This document shows positions 54,309-64,000 of a stretch of DNA of 64,000 nt, piece after piece. The notes under the pieces are model-generated. The model had not been told where the DNA came from, ran no database searches, and saw nothing but the letters and a program-made list of their open reading frames with translations. Made by a program: the position numbers and the translations under genes. Each line of letters starts with the position of its first letter. Positions within the stretch are counted from its first letter, which is position 1. The DNA is from Carposina sasakii (taxonomy: Eukaryota; Arthropoda; Insecta; Lepidoptera; Carposinidae): positions 6,386,001 to 6,450,000 of the forward strand of contig CP053167.1 of assembly GCA_014607495.2 (NCBI GenBank). Reading direction: 5' to 3'.

Positions 54309-55333
54309 TGCCGTCTTGTCGGCGTCTGTAGCGTAATGATACTACCTAATCTTTGTGATGGAAGATTTATATATTTATTGTTATTTATAATACCAGCCTC
54401 ATTTAGTTCCTCGATTATAGCATAAATTTCATTATGAACTCCAGTGTTACCAGCAGCCCTAGATGCAAGTAGTAATTTTAATCGTTCTACTAACTCATTT
54501 GGATCGTCCCAGTAAACTAAATCAGTATCTTTCTTAACTTCTTTCTTAATATTGATTCCTTCTCCTCGTGGCAGACTTTCTACACTACTTGTATAACTTC
54601 TTGAGAATAAAGGTTTAATCACGTTCATATATTTAAATCCTTTGTTACTAATTATTGGTTTAGCTGGATCGCAATTACGCTTGTGCGCATTCGTATCTCT
54701 AAGTAATAATTTATAATTTTGTAAGTCCTCATCTGTAATCAGATCTAAATTTGGTACCTTTTTATACAACAATTCTTTTAATCCGTTAGTTTTTTTTAAG
54801 CTATAATTTCCAATTTTTAGGATGCGATCATCATCATAAACACGGGTATTGCCAAGCATAAGTTTTCCTTTAACATTTTTAACACCATAGGGTATATTTT
54901 TCATTTCTTCTGATGACATGGACCATGATAATGAATCGTTGGTTACACTTGGCGATGATTGAAGAGATTGAAATGAGTTTTCAAAGTCGTCCTGATCCTC
55001 ATAGGGTGATGTAGTGAGAGTTTTGTTAGATCTTTTAGAAATATCTATATCTGTGTCTTCGTTAATAGGTTCTTCATAATCTTCAGCAGAAGTATTTGAT
55101 GACTCGCTTTTGCTAGACTTAGTTCTTTTCACTAATTGGGTTTGATCCATTGCTTCATAGGTGTGGCGTTTGTCACCAGTTTTACTTGCTAATATTTTAA
55201 GTGGGCTAACGATAGGTTTAAATATAGTTTCCAATGTCCTTTCATTTATGTTTTTTGAATCTTGTATCATTTTTACCTTTCTTTTTACAGCTGATGCTGA
55301 TTTTACGATTTCTTCTTTAAGATTTCGTTCCAT
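54305..55333 (-). CDS. 342-residue Polinton protein, function unknown
   Basis: The N-terminal half is charged, serine-rich and disordered-looking. The C-terminal half has conserved-looking blocks: IPYGVKNVKGKLMLGN, a helical middle, and YWDDPNELVERLKLLLASRA followed by AAGNTGVHNEIYAIIEEL. The latter block is common to a protein found in many insect Polintons (general knowledge); its function is not established. It lies 74 bases downstream of the ATPase and couples to the next gene through ATGA. Confidence 0.7.
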   Translation of the reverse strand: MERNLKEEIVKSASAVKRKVKMIQDSKNINERTLETIFKPIVSPLKILASKTGDKRHTYEAMDQTQLVKRTKSSKSESSNTSAEDYEEPINEDTDIDISKRSNKTLTTSPYEDQDDFENSFQSLQSSPSVTNDSLSWSMSSEEMKNIPYGVKNVKGKLMLGNTRVYDDDRILKIGNYSLKKTNGLKELLYKKVPNLDLITDEDLQNYKLLLRDTNAHKRNCDPAKPIISNKGFKYMNVIKPLFSRSYTSSVESLPRGEGINIKKEVKKDTDLVYWDDPNELVERLKLLLASRAAGNTGVHNEIYAIIEELNEAGIINNNKYINLPSQRLGSIITLQTPTRRQ

Positions 55334-55407
55334 CGTTATGGGTTCTACTCTCTTCGACTTCTCTAATAGAACTGTTTTGTTCGTTGCACAACTGTTACTT
55401 AAAAACT

Positions 55408-56163
55408 TTAATCCACAACTATAAATGTATCAAACTTCATTCTGTAACAACCTTTGTTTCGTTCACAGTCCTTGTTGATAACAACGTAATTAAAAGGTTT
55501 ACTCCATACAGTGGAGCACATTTCACGAAACTGAGGCCATGTCATGTCTGATCCTACATGTTCTTCATAAATATGTCTAAGATTTATATCATCTTGTTTA
55601 AATAATATAATAAGGTTAGAATTATCTCTTACTAGTTGTTTAGGTATCTTGGTGTAAGTTTGATTAATATAAAAACAGTCAATATTCTTATGACGACCCA
55701 TAGCAAAATAGTCTCGTATATTGTTTTGATTTTCACAAGCCACGTCGTCAAATATAATTATAGAGTTTGGTAAAGCTTCGTGCGGACTTAAAATTTCGCT
55801 GTTATGGTTATACTTGTTGTAAGATGTGGATGCAACCATATCCATTACCTTTTCGAGAAATATGTATTTAGGTTGATATAAAGATTTCGAATAAACATAA
55901 AGGTTTTGAAATCTCGGTCCGTTTTGATGTAATAATAAACTTATTACTAAATTAGTCTTCCCACAATTTGATGGGCCACAAACAATACTGCGTATAGTAT
56001 TTGGTAATAAGTTTCCATGTCGTTTTTGTTCATTGATTGAAACAGGGCAAACACATTTTAATTTAAGAGATTCCTTTTGTTTCAGAAATTTCATGTTTAA
56101 CATCAAACTTGACTGCTGTGATTCATGAGTTTCTACTGAATGATCAATTATGATCAAACCCAA
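55408..56163 (-). CDS. A32/FtsK-type DNA packaging ATPase
   Basis: 251 codons from 56163, though the first codon is ATT. The first ATGs are at residues 21 and 24, so the true start is probably there or in a spliced upstream exon. Walker A is GPSNCGKT (residues 63-70) and Walker B is SIIIFDD (about 134-140). It belongs to the genome-packaging ATPases of Polintons and large DNA viruses. Its 5' end lies within the right terminal repeat zone; a decayed copy of that 5' end sits at 39761-39852 near the left end. Confidence 0.88.
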   Translation of the reverse strand: MGLIIIDHSVETHESQQSSLMLNMKFLKQKESLKLKCVCPVSINEQKRHGNLLPNTIRSIVCGPSNCGKTNLVISLLLHQNGPRFQNLYVYSKSLYQPKYIFLEKVMDMVASTSYNKYNHNSEILSPHEALPNSIIIFDDVACENQNNIRDYFAMGRHKNIDCFYINQTYTKIPKQLVRDNSNLIILFKQDDINLRHIYEEHVGSDMTWPQFREMCSTVWSKPFNYVVINKDCERNKGCYRMKFDTFIVVD

Positions 56164-56295
56164 TCGTTTTTACTGAATTTTAATGAATTGGGGTGGTCTA
56201 GATCAATCATATTTCAATTGCGCACGAAGGGGCGCAGCGAGCTTTGCGAGCCATTGAAATATGATTGATCTAGAATGCCCAATTCATTTACTACT
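56149..56295 (-). repeat. Polinton right terminal inverted repeat
   Basis: Reverse complement of 39631-39777 with a single mismatch (56192); contains the same 22-base palindrome arms. It ends ACTACT at the CATAGG duplication. Confidence 0.95.
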
Positions 56296-56301
56296 CATAG
56301 G

Positions 56302-57420
56302 TATTTTAACTTGGAGCAAACTTACGAGTAATGGTCCATATTACAACTAGTATATATTCTACTAAATACAATTAGTCTACATTCGTGGAGATTAAGGAAA
56401 AATGTTATAAGTAATAATTTATTTAAGGAATTTTACGCATTAAAATAAAATTACATTTTAAATTTATACAGTTAGTAGGTATATTAGCCGTGTGTTAGAT
56501 CGAATTTTTGCTTTGGTTTATATCTCAAAAAATAAACAGAGAAGAAAATTCCTTTTTTTATCCTCACTCAAAATCGATTACATGCGCCTGCAGCCGACGC
56601 GGACGCCACTTCAAGTTCGCACGCACATCGCATTCGACAACGCGTCGATAAAACACAACGCAGTCCACACGTGCCAACGCATTATGCGATAACCGTCGGA
56701 GGCGGTATTACACTATTCGCGACAACCCTAATTTTAATATTCTCGCCAACACATAAAAAGCTATCGCAACACAAGGGAGTAAAATCCCAATTGATTTGCT
56801 GATGGATTTTGCACAGATTACTTTAGAAGCAAAGGAATTGTGATCGTATTTTTTAAGTTTATGAGTGTTTTTTGTGTGTTAAGTTGTTATCAGTTTTTTA
56901 GCATAGGGTTGTGAAATATCTCTATTTATTGGTGGGAAAGGCCGCGTGTCAGATCTAACACCAGTTTTAATATTTCGCGTCACGTGGCGCGCACGCGTCT
57001 TCCTTTGGTAAAAAACTGAACGCGAGTAATTCGCGTTTTATTTTGGCATTCTTCTTGTTAAATGTCGATTTTTACATGATAGATATTTGCGGTGGCTGGT
57101 GTAGACAGAGCGGCCATTTGCCCAAATTGACTGGTTTTGAATGGGCTAACTAGTTCAATTTGAAATGTTCAAACTAATTTATGAAAATGGTTAAATTTTT
57201 GCATTAAATGTGGGAACATTACCTAAATTATAAAGTAGCTAATTGTTTTTAAATGTTGCACTTCTTTAATTTAATGAAGAATTTTAGGGATATTTTCTCA
57301 GTTAGCAAATTGTCAGTGATCATTTAGGTACATCTGGCCCCTCTATTGAAAGCGTGGGATGTCCTTCGTAATCCTGCAGTTCTACCTACCCCTTTTTTGT
57401 AACACAATCGAATGTAGGCA
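56302..57420. other. intergenic, no gene seen
   Basis: No supported gene. 56575-56715 and 56935-57010 are GC-rich (including CACGTG within 'cgtcacgtggcgcgcacgcg') and may be regulatory. A repeat D end remnant ('atcctgcagttctacctacc') is at 57370-57395. Confidence 0.4.
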
Positions 57421-57425
57421 TTGTG

Positions 57426-57689
57426 TACAGGGTATATCAAAAAGGGTATGTTAAGCGAAAAGCTATGTAAATAGCCCACTATAGAGAAGCTATCCACAAA
57501 ATTTGAGATCCGAAATCACATGTTTATTTTTCCTGATAGTATGGAGAATTTTTAAATATGTCAGGAATTTTCATACAATCTTGAAAAATAAAAATGTGAT
57601 TTTGAGTTTCAAATTTTGGAAATAGGTTCTCTATAGTGGGCTATTTATACAGCTTTTCGCTTAACATACACTTTCTGTTACACCCTGTA
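57426..57689. repeat. MITE A, full palindromic copy
   Basis: Runs from 'tacagggtatatcaaaaaggg' to 'tctgttacaccctgta' with both inverted arms intact. Confidence 0.8.
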
Positions 57690-58440
57690 TAGGTATACCT
57701 ACCTATGTATTAGAGAATTTCTATGACATGTATTATGAAAAGACCTTAACGTAGATGGAATGTAGGTAGGTATTATGTAGTCAATGGCTGAGTAGCTAAT
57801 AGGTAAAAAAATACTGTTGGTTTAATTCTGAGAGGTAGATAAGTAACTCTATCTCTGCCTATCGACTGAGTTAGCACACAGGTAGAACTAAGTTTGTGAT
57901 TTAGATAAAGCGAACCTACGATAACATTATCAGAATCTTCAAACATTTCAAAGCCCTAAAGGGACTTCACAGCGCTGCGTGTTGAAAAGCTACAACTAAC
58001 GCCATCTATCGCACACAGTATTGACTAGAGCGCTGCCCTCTTTTCTCAAAGGGCCTATTTCCGTCCACGTGGCGAGGACAAAGCGATGCAGAGGCGATAT
58101 TGTAACGATGTGAAGGCGAATCATATCGTCATATTTATCATTATAATTCTGTATTATTTACATTGGCTACAGGAAATTGTCTAGGGAGTTATTTTTAAAC
58201 AATATACCTACATACACACCTAATAACGTTCAGAATAATGCTTTATAGGTGTTTCTCGTTAATTTTTTTAAAAAGACGGTTGACAGTGATATAATAAAAT
58301 ATCCTTAAACAATGTCTAAGGATTTGTAAAGTTGTTAAAGTGCGCCTGAAAGAGATCTAGAAAAGGTAATAATTTATCATACGAAAGTAAATAATCATAC
58401 GAATTTAATCTCAAAAAGATACTATAAATACGTACATAAA
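57690..58440. other. intergenic, no gene seen
   Basis: No supported gene between the MITE and the zinc-finger gene 3' end. Confidence 0.45.
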
Positions 58441-58444
58441 TTCA

Positions 58445-58450
58445 TTTATT
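58445..58450 (-). terminator. polyadenylation signal of the zinc-finger gene
   Basis: AATAAA on the minus strand, about 130 bases past the stop codon. Other AT-rich candidates lie nearby. Confidence 0.4.
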
Positions 58451-58581
58451 AAACTAAATTAAAATACATGCCTATTTTCTCTTAACACTAAATAAAAAAT
58501 CACTTCATTGTGTTTGTTTCTTGCAAAAAAATAATTAAATAAATAAAATACTGTATTTCATAATTCTTACGATAACCACGA

Positions 58582-61500
58582 TCAGTCAGAGTCGGACAGC
58601 GGGATGCTCTCCTGAAAAATAAAAACAAGATTCTTAAAAGATTAAATTCTGATAAGTACCCATCTAGTGATAGAACTTGAGGCTAATATCCTCCCAAAAT
58701 CTTTGATAGAAAATTCTCGCGACACTATGTTTGCAAACTCCTCCGAAAAGGCTTGACCAATCCTAAATAAATTTTCTATTTTTCTGTTTATTTGGTAGGT
58801 CGTTAAGTTATTAAGTTACCGGGCACAAAGACGCGGGCGTTCATTAGTATACTTATCCAAATATTTGTATGGTTTATGGACATCCATGAAAAGCCTAAAA
58901 TGAAAATGAAAGACTCACCTCAAACTTTCCAATAAATATATCAGATTCATCAGACGGAGGCGCTTCAATATCCCCCACCGCAGTTACTTGAGGACCTATT
59001 GAAAAAAAAAGTAACTTTTTATCTAAATTCTGGATTATGTGCTACCAACTAATCTAGAAATAAAGATTGTTGGTGAAGTTTCATTAGTGTGGAGCTTTAG
59101 AAAATAATAGGTGCAGACAATAAACAACGAAATCCCGTCTGGAATTATTAGAAATTCATCAAGTTGATTACTGAATGTATTTTGCTCCTCGAAAATATCC
59201 CAATACAGGTAATAAGCTTTTCGGTTATTCCTTTAACAAAATGTGGCGGAAAACAGCAGCCAGTGACCATGTAAAACTAAATATGTAGGTACTTACCCAT
59301 AGGGATACATTCCATGGGCTCGAACAGATCCATGGGGATGAGATCTAGGGGCGGAGAGGGTGCAGGAGGGGGTAAGGCACAGGTCGACGATATAATCTGA
59401 CCTCCTAGAAAATACAATCATTTTACTAAGTATATTGTACAATATCCCATCTAAGTATTACACTTGGTATTAAACAGAATTGAACTGTGGGGCAAGCACG
59501 AACCTCCGTGACGCTTTCATCAAATTTTCAAATCTCATAGGCGTGTTACGACGTCGCGACGCCGCATAAATAGGTTCATGCTTACCCTACTGAACATAGA
59601 AGACGACGACTGTGATTAGTACCGTTTTTCTTAATGGACAATACATTTACATAATCACTAAACATCTTAATTTTTTCAGAGTCATTTGGAAAATAATAAA
59701 GGAAGGAACGAAACGAGGGAAAAGTAGAAAAAAATGTTAGAAGCTTGCCTGATGTCCCCAAATGGAACAGATTGGAGAAATCAGACTCCGTTTTGGCCGA
59801 TTAGATGCCTATAGCTTGGCTGTCTGTATAAGCACTAACCAAGTTTAGATAATTTTGAGAATTTCGGTATCCTCGTAAAACTATTTCATAAATTTTGTGA
59901 GTCCGCAGGAAAAGGACCATTACCTTACCAAATGCTGTATCACCCTTATTTGCGATGGTTACCAAAAATAAAGAGTCTACTGGTTCTACCATCGAAGGCA
60001 TTGCAATACCTGTTTTCATGACGTCACTGTACTGATGTTTGGGTTGCGGGGTAAGGGAGGGCAGGGATGCTGAAGGGGCGCGGGTGCAGGCGGGAGGGGG
60101 AGCACTGCATAATGGTGCTGACATATCACCTACTGAAGATAATGGTGGGTCAGCTACTGCTGTAAGTACTATTGCAGTAATAATTGCATCTGACGACGAT
60201 AATTCTGAAGCTTTATCGAATCTCTATAAGTGTATGGTGATTATAGAGAGTAGAATAGAAGAACCCTATTGGTGCCTTATTTGTAAGATCAGCTACGCTC
60301 AGTTAGAAGCTCTTCGCTTCTGTAAGAACATCAGTTCTCTTTTATTCTTGTTTTTGAAAAATATAAGCAACATTTATATCTCTCCACCTAATTAGCAATA
60401 TCTTAACACCTTATAATTTTCTAATTACAAATTACTCTGGTCAAGCATTACAATCATACAACTCCTTCCACATTTAAAAATCCCTGTTTGCTTTAAGATG
60501 CACAAAGGTCTTATAACTTTATCGAGGTTTATCACCTTAATGAATTTATCACGAATGAAATTGCATCATTTACATATTCAATTTTCTCGCCTTTTAAATA
60601 AATAATTAACTAGAAACACATGGTACTTACCATCAGCGGACAGTGCAGTATGATAAGCATGGTGAGGTTCCTCCACAGACAGATGTAGTCTACCACCCGG
60701 ACTGATTTTGGGCACGACGGTCGCTACCACCGGCACACGGATCTGTACTGCGCCACCTAACTCGGAACTCTCAGCTTTGATGCTCTGTTGAGGAAAGTGT
60801 AGGAATTGTTAATTTCATAGCTTTGCATGTAAAACTGGTCCTGTTTTAGCAAAAGAATGAAGATTTTCGCATTTTTTTTGCTACTACATGGCGCTTCATA
60901 GACGGTGCGGTGGTCTATGGAGTTGTCAAGCTCGTACTGAATATTATAATTTTTAACGGTTTTGTTAACGTAGGCCATTTCAGATAACACTCATTATACA
61001 AAAAAATATAGTGGTTATGTTACCTCGACCAAAGAATCGTCTTCCTTCATAACAATTTTTCCTCCGACTCTCAAATCCTCAGCCGTTGCCGGAACTAACA
61101 TCTGAAAGAGTTATATATTATTGAATCTGTTAGGTACATAGGCAGGAATGGGAAGAACTGATAGGTTCATCATACTACCATGATACTATTAATAGACTGT
61201 TGTCATCTCAACAGCACATTACGAGTACATTGGATAGTAAGTAACTGCATCATTAGTATCAAAAATATATAATACTCATCTATCTATAGTTTTTTTTTTA
61301 TCAAAAGCTCATAAACCAGTTGCATTCTTTATTAACATTAACGTTTTTACTTACTTGCTGACCTCCAGGCAAATGCGTATCAACAACTTTAACCAACACA
61401 GGGTTTCCATTATCCGGCTTCAGCAACGCAAATGGAGTTTGTTTCTTCGCCAAAGCCACTCCCATATGATAAGTTTTAATCGGATCTACTATAACACCGG

Positions 61501-64000
61501 TGCCCAAGTTGCTCCAAGGATTCTCCATATTCCATGCATTCTCAGCTCCGTAGGTTTTGGACAGATCCCAGATGTTGGGTTTGTGCCAAAATGATGATGA
61601 GGGACCTTCCACCGAAGGTAGGTAGGGACCCACCGAAGATGACACTTCACAATGCTCTATTTGAGACCTGGGTAATAGAAGTCATTTTTTAGGAGATGTG
61701 AAATTGAAGTAATCATGTGTTCAGAACCTACATGATCTGCTAAAACTATGAAAAGAAAAATTATAATTTAGATTCTAAAAACATGATGACTTATTAAGAT
61801 GGATTTAGCTAGGGTATTGGATTTAAAAATGATATGCCGCGATTGATAAGAAATGTACGAGTATAATTGACGTTTTATTTTAATGTTTTACCTTGTAGAG
61901 TCAGGTCTAGTTTCCGGAGGGGGCCTGGTGATGCGAGGCGTGCTTCTACCTCTCGTCACTTGAGAGCCTGGGACGTCGTTAGGATGTGCCTGCGCAATAC
62001 AAAAATTAACAATAACCAATCATTATTCAGGATTTCAGTACCTACGTTCATAAAGGTAACGCTTTTGGACCTACAATAAATTAACAATGTGTGATAAATA
62101 CTCGTAACTGTGCCTAAGTTTCCGACTTTTAAATTGAAGACACACAAATTTGAAAAAGGGTCAAAATTCCATATCTCTTGTGACTACTGTAATAAGCTGT
62201 GAATACGTATACAGGGTGTTTGTGACAGCGAGGCAAATATTGATACCATGACTTCAGATCATGATTCTGAGGCGGAAAACACTGAAAATTTTCACAGGAA
62301 AATTCCAAAATTTTCTTACAAATTTTTCATATTTTCAAGAAAAAAAAAAGATTAGTTCGTTTAATTAGGCCTTAGATAATGACTTAAAAATAAAATTTTA
62401 ACCAAAAGATAATTTTCAAAAAAAGAGTTGCCCTAAAAAAAATTCAAAAACCTGATTAACCTTAATGGAGAGTCACAAGTGATCTAAAAAACAGAAATCT
62501 GTCACACAATAACCAATAAGTCCATTTAATTAGTCACAGGATCGTCCGATACCATTGGCGCGGAGAGCAAAGATTACTGATAATCAAATGAAGAATATAT
62601 TTCCTGCGAGTAATAACACTGCCGTATAACTCAACAAAATGTTACTTGTTCAGCATTTCAGTATTTGCCAGGCTGTCACCCACACCCTGTATGTAGTAAT
62701 TATTTTCATTATAAGAATCTTACTTTGTTCTTGTGACACACTAGGTTGGACTGCTGGTTGAACCCCTTCAGGCAAATGTTACAGCGATAGGGGCGCTCGT
62801 TTGTGTGTGTGAACAGGTGATTACGGAGGTTACCTGAAAATAAAACAACTGACTAGTCGAAATCGTCCAAAGATGGTAGCTTTAATTACCTGAAGTCTAG
62901 GTTCTATTGACTTTAAGAATTGTTTTTTCTGGACTTTAGAACTACTTTTTAATATCGAAAAAATATTTCAGAATTTGGATTGATACACGAGTTAATAAAA
63001 GGGCACAACTATACCCTCAAAATTGGTCAGAAGTGGCACCATGTGGTTCTATCGGCCCTTGGTGCTCTGCCTACCCCGTAAGGGATAAAGGCGTGATTAT
63101 ATGTATATATGTATGTAATAAAAGGGGTATGTTAAGCGAAAAGCTATGCTTACTATAGAAAACCTTCCTAAGTTGTTCAGTATATATTTGTGATTTCTTT
63201 ATATTGGGCTGTATTTATAGCTTTTTCGTTTAGCACATCCCTTCTGTTGAGGTTGTTGGGGGAGGCCTATGTCCAACAGTGGACTTCTCAGGGCTGCAAA
63301 TGATGATGATGATCCCTTTTGTACACCCTGTAATCGCAATTTTTTTATGAGAGTAAAGTAGATAAGAAACCTTTTTGATGGAATCCCTTAAAACAAATGT
63401 GGCATTTGTATGGTTTCTCGTCGGAATGAGTTTTCCGGTGGGAGATGAGGGTTGAGACGCGGTTGAATGTCTTGTTGCATAGCTGAGGATGTGGAAAGGA
63501 AGGAGGTTAGGTTAGATTAATATTGTATTATTGGATGAGGTGACTCGATGTTGCTCTAGTTAGGTTTGCAAGATTAGCACGGGATGGGTTTATTCAGTAA
63601 GGGTTCTCACGGCATATAAGGTAGTTGTACCTATAGACAATAGTAGAATAAGCGTAATTTGTCACAAGCCATTTTTTCATTTAGGTTCATTTATTGCATG
63701 TCACAGGTTATATAGATGTTACATAAAATTAAATATAGTAGGTACCTACATGTGACGCCTTTTCCAAGTTTTAAATGTGGATAATTCAGAATAATGTGAG
63801 CACAAAGGTTTTGATAATTTTAGTAGGTCCTTACATAAAAATATTTTATCGAGACGTAGGCTCTAACGTTTACCAAACCACCACACCAAAATAGCAGCTC
63901 ATAGTGAGTAACTTGACAGAAGTATAACATACAGTACCTACACCACCATCAGCAACCAGTAATAATACATTACCTCGCATGCATAAGGTCTTTCAGCGGA
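58582..64000 (-). CDS. host C2H2 zinc-finger protein, 3' part
   Basis: Exons, in transcription order: 64000(partial)-63974, 63482-63371, 62833-62724, 61989-61892, 61667-61355, 61101-61024, 60784-60631, 60132-60010, 59404-59297, 58995-58919 and 58611-58582. All introns are GT..AG and all phases agree, giving 409 residues to TGA at 58584. Three fingers are visible, two of the form C-X2-C-X12-H-X3-H with DEKPY and NERPY linkers. The third (CNICLKGF) takes its last histidine from the next exon. After the fingers come a low-complexity region, a segment with [17 protein letters not shown] and [12 protein letters not shown], a proline-rich part and an acidic serine C-terminus ending SDSD. It is probably a DNA-binding transcription factor; I do not recognise the orthologue. 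The gene continues beyond the window. Confidence 0.88.
62210..62691. repeat. MITE B, full copy in an intron
   Basis: 482 bases with inverted ends: 'tacagggtgtttgtgacag' and 'ctgtcacccacaccctgta', extending to 'gcaaata'/'tatttgc'. No ORF. It sits in the 734-base intron between the third finger and the next exon. A truncated copy is at 19661. Confidence 0.8.
63022..63095 (-). repeat. dispersed repeat shared with the Polinton left arm
   Basis: 'ggtcagaagtggcaccatgtggttctatcggcccttggtgctctgcctaccccg' is the reverse complement of 42735-42800 with few differences. Confidence 0.7.
63117..63332. repeat. MITE A, decayed and interrupted
   Basis: The left arm ('aaaaggggtatgttaagcgaaaagctatg') and right arm remain. 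Near its end, at about 63240-63315, a retroelement tail ('gggggaggcctatgtccaacagtggact' plus a (GAT)n run) has inserted, and the MITE terminus 'gtacaccctgta' resumes after it. Confidence 0.65.

Larger units (their letters stand above)
39625..56301. mobile_element. Maverick/Polinton DNA transposon
   Basis: The element spans 39631-56295 (16,665 bases). It begins AGTAGT, ends ACTACT and is flanked by the 6-base duplication CATAGG (39625-39630 and 56296-56301), the Polinton hallmark. It has terminal inverted repeats and carries polB, integrase, packaging ATPase, maturation protease, major capsid and penton-like proteins, and a phospholipase A2. Plus-strand genes occupy the left half and a tight minus-strand cluster the right half; the two converge at about 49180-49340. 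One 1-base frame break was seen. The long left arm carries host-type repeats. Confidence 0.95.

Noticed and set aside
60039..60395. 118-codon plus-strand frame
   Set aside because: Antisense to a zinc-finger gene exon whose splice phases agree with ten others.
1..64000. CRISPR array, bacterial operon or plasmid features
   Set aside because: No regularly spaced repeats, no ribosome-binding sites, and introns are present; the compact cluster belongs to the Polinton.

Overview
The window looks like an insect nuclear chromosome, most likely a moth or butterfly. It is AT-rich and intron-bearing, and full of short palindromic and tRNA-derived repeats of the kind seen in Lepidoptera. It also holds a short run of the insect telomere unit TTAGG, an errantivirus-type LTR element and a Maverick/Polinton. 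Only one ordinary host gene is evident.

Bases 1-26222 contain no convincing host gene. They hold decayed repeats: a 244-265 bp palindromic element (called MITE A here), a second palindrome-ended family (MITE B), tRNA-derived SINE pieces, ends of non-LTR retrotransposons and an unclassified 190 bp family (repeat D) that often lies next to MITE A.

Bases 26223-34812 are an LTR retrotransposon of the gypsy/errantivirus group. It has a GAAT target duplication, LTRs of 428 and 427 bp that differ at two places, a primer binding site, gag, pol, a small membrane ORF and an F-like env. Three expression signals can be read: a -1 frameshift site (slippery heptamer, 8-base spacer, GC-rich stem) between gag and pol; one splice donor behind a short hydrophobic leader ORF; and two acceptors downstream, both in frame with that donor. 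One in-frame stop breaks the protease.

Bases 34813-39630 are intergenic, with non-LTR fragments.

Bases 39631-56295 are a nearly complete 16.7 kb Polinton with a 6-bp target duplication (CATAGG) and 147-bp terminal inverted repeats. On the plus strand are a six-exon nuclear-type gene with a duplicated exon pair, protein-primed DNA polymerase B and a small basic protein. On the minus strand is a compact cluster: ATPase, two uncharacterised proteins, integrase, phospholipase A2 plus a pVI-like segment, adenain-like protease, penton-like protein, an unlisted 48-residue basic protein, major capsid protein and a 165-residue protein. Cluster genes are joined by ATGA stop/start overlaps and by a -1 frameshift site (A AAA AAC) leading into the protease. 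A 1-base shift separates the phospholipase from the pVI-like part.

Bases 56296-58440 are intergenic. Bases 58445-64000 are the 3' part of a host C2H2 zinc-finger gene on the minus strand; eleven exons were resolved and all splice phases agree.
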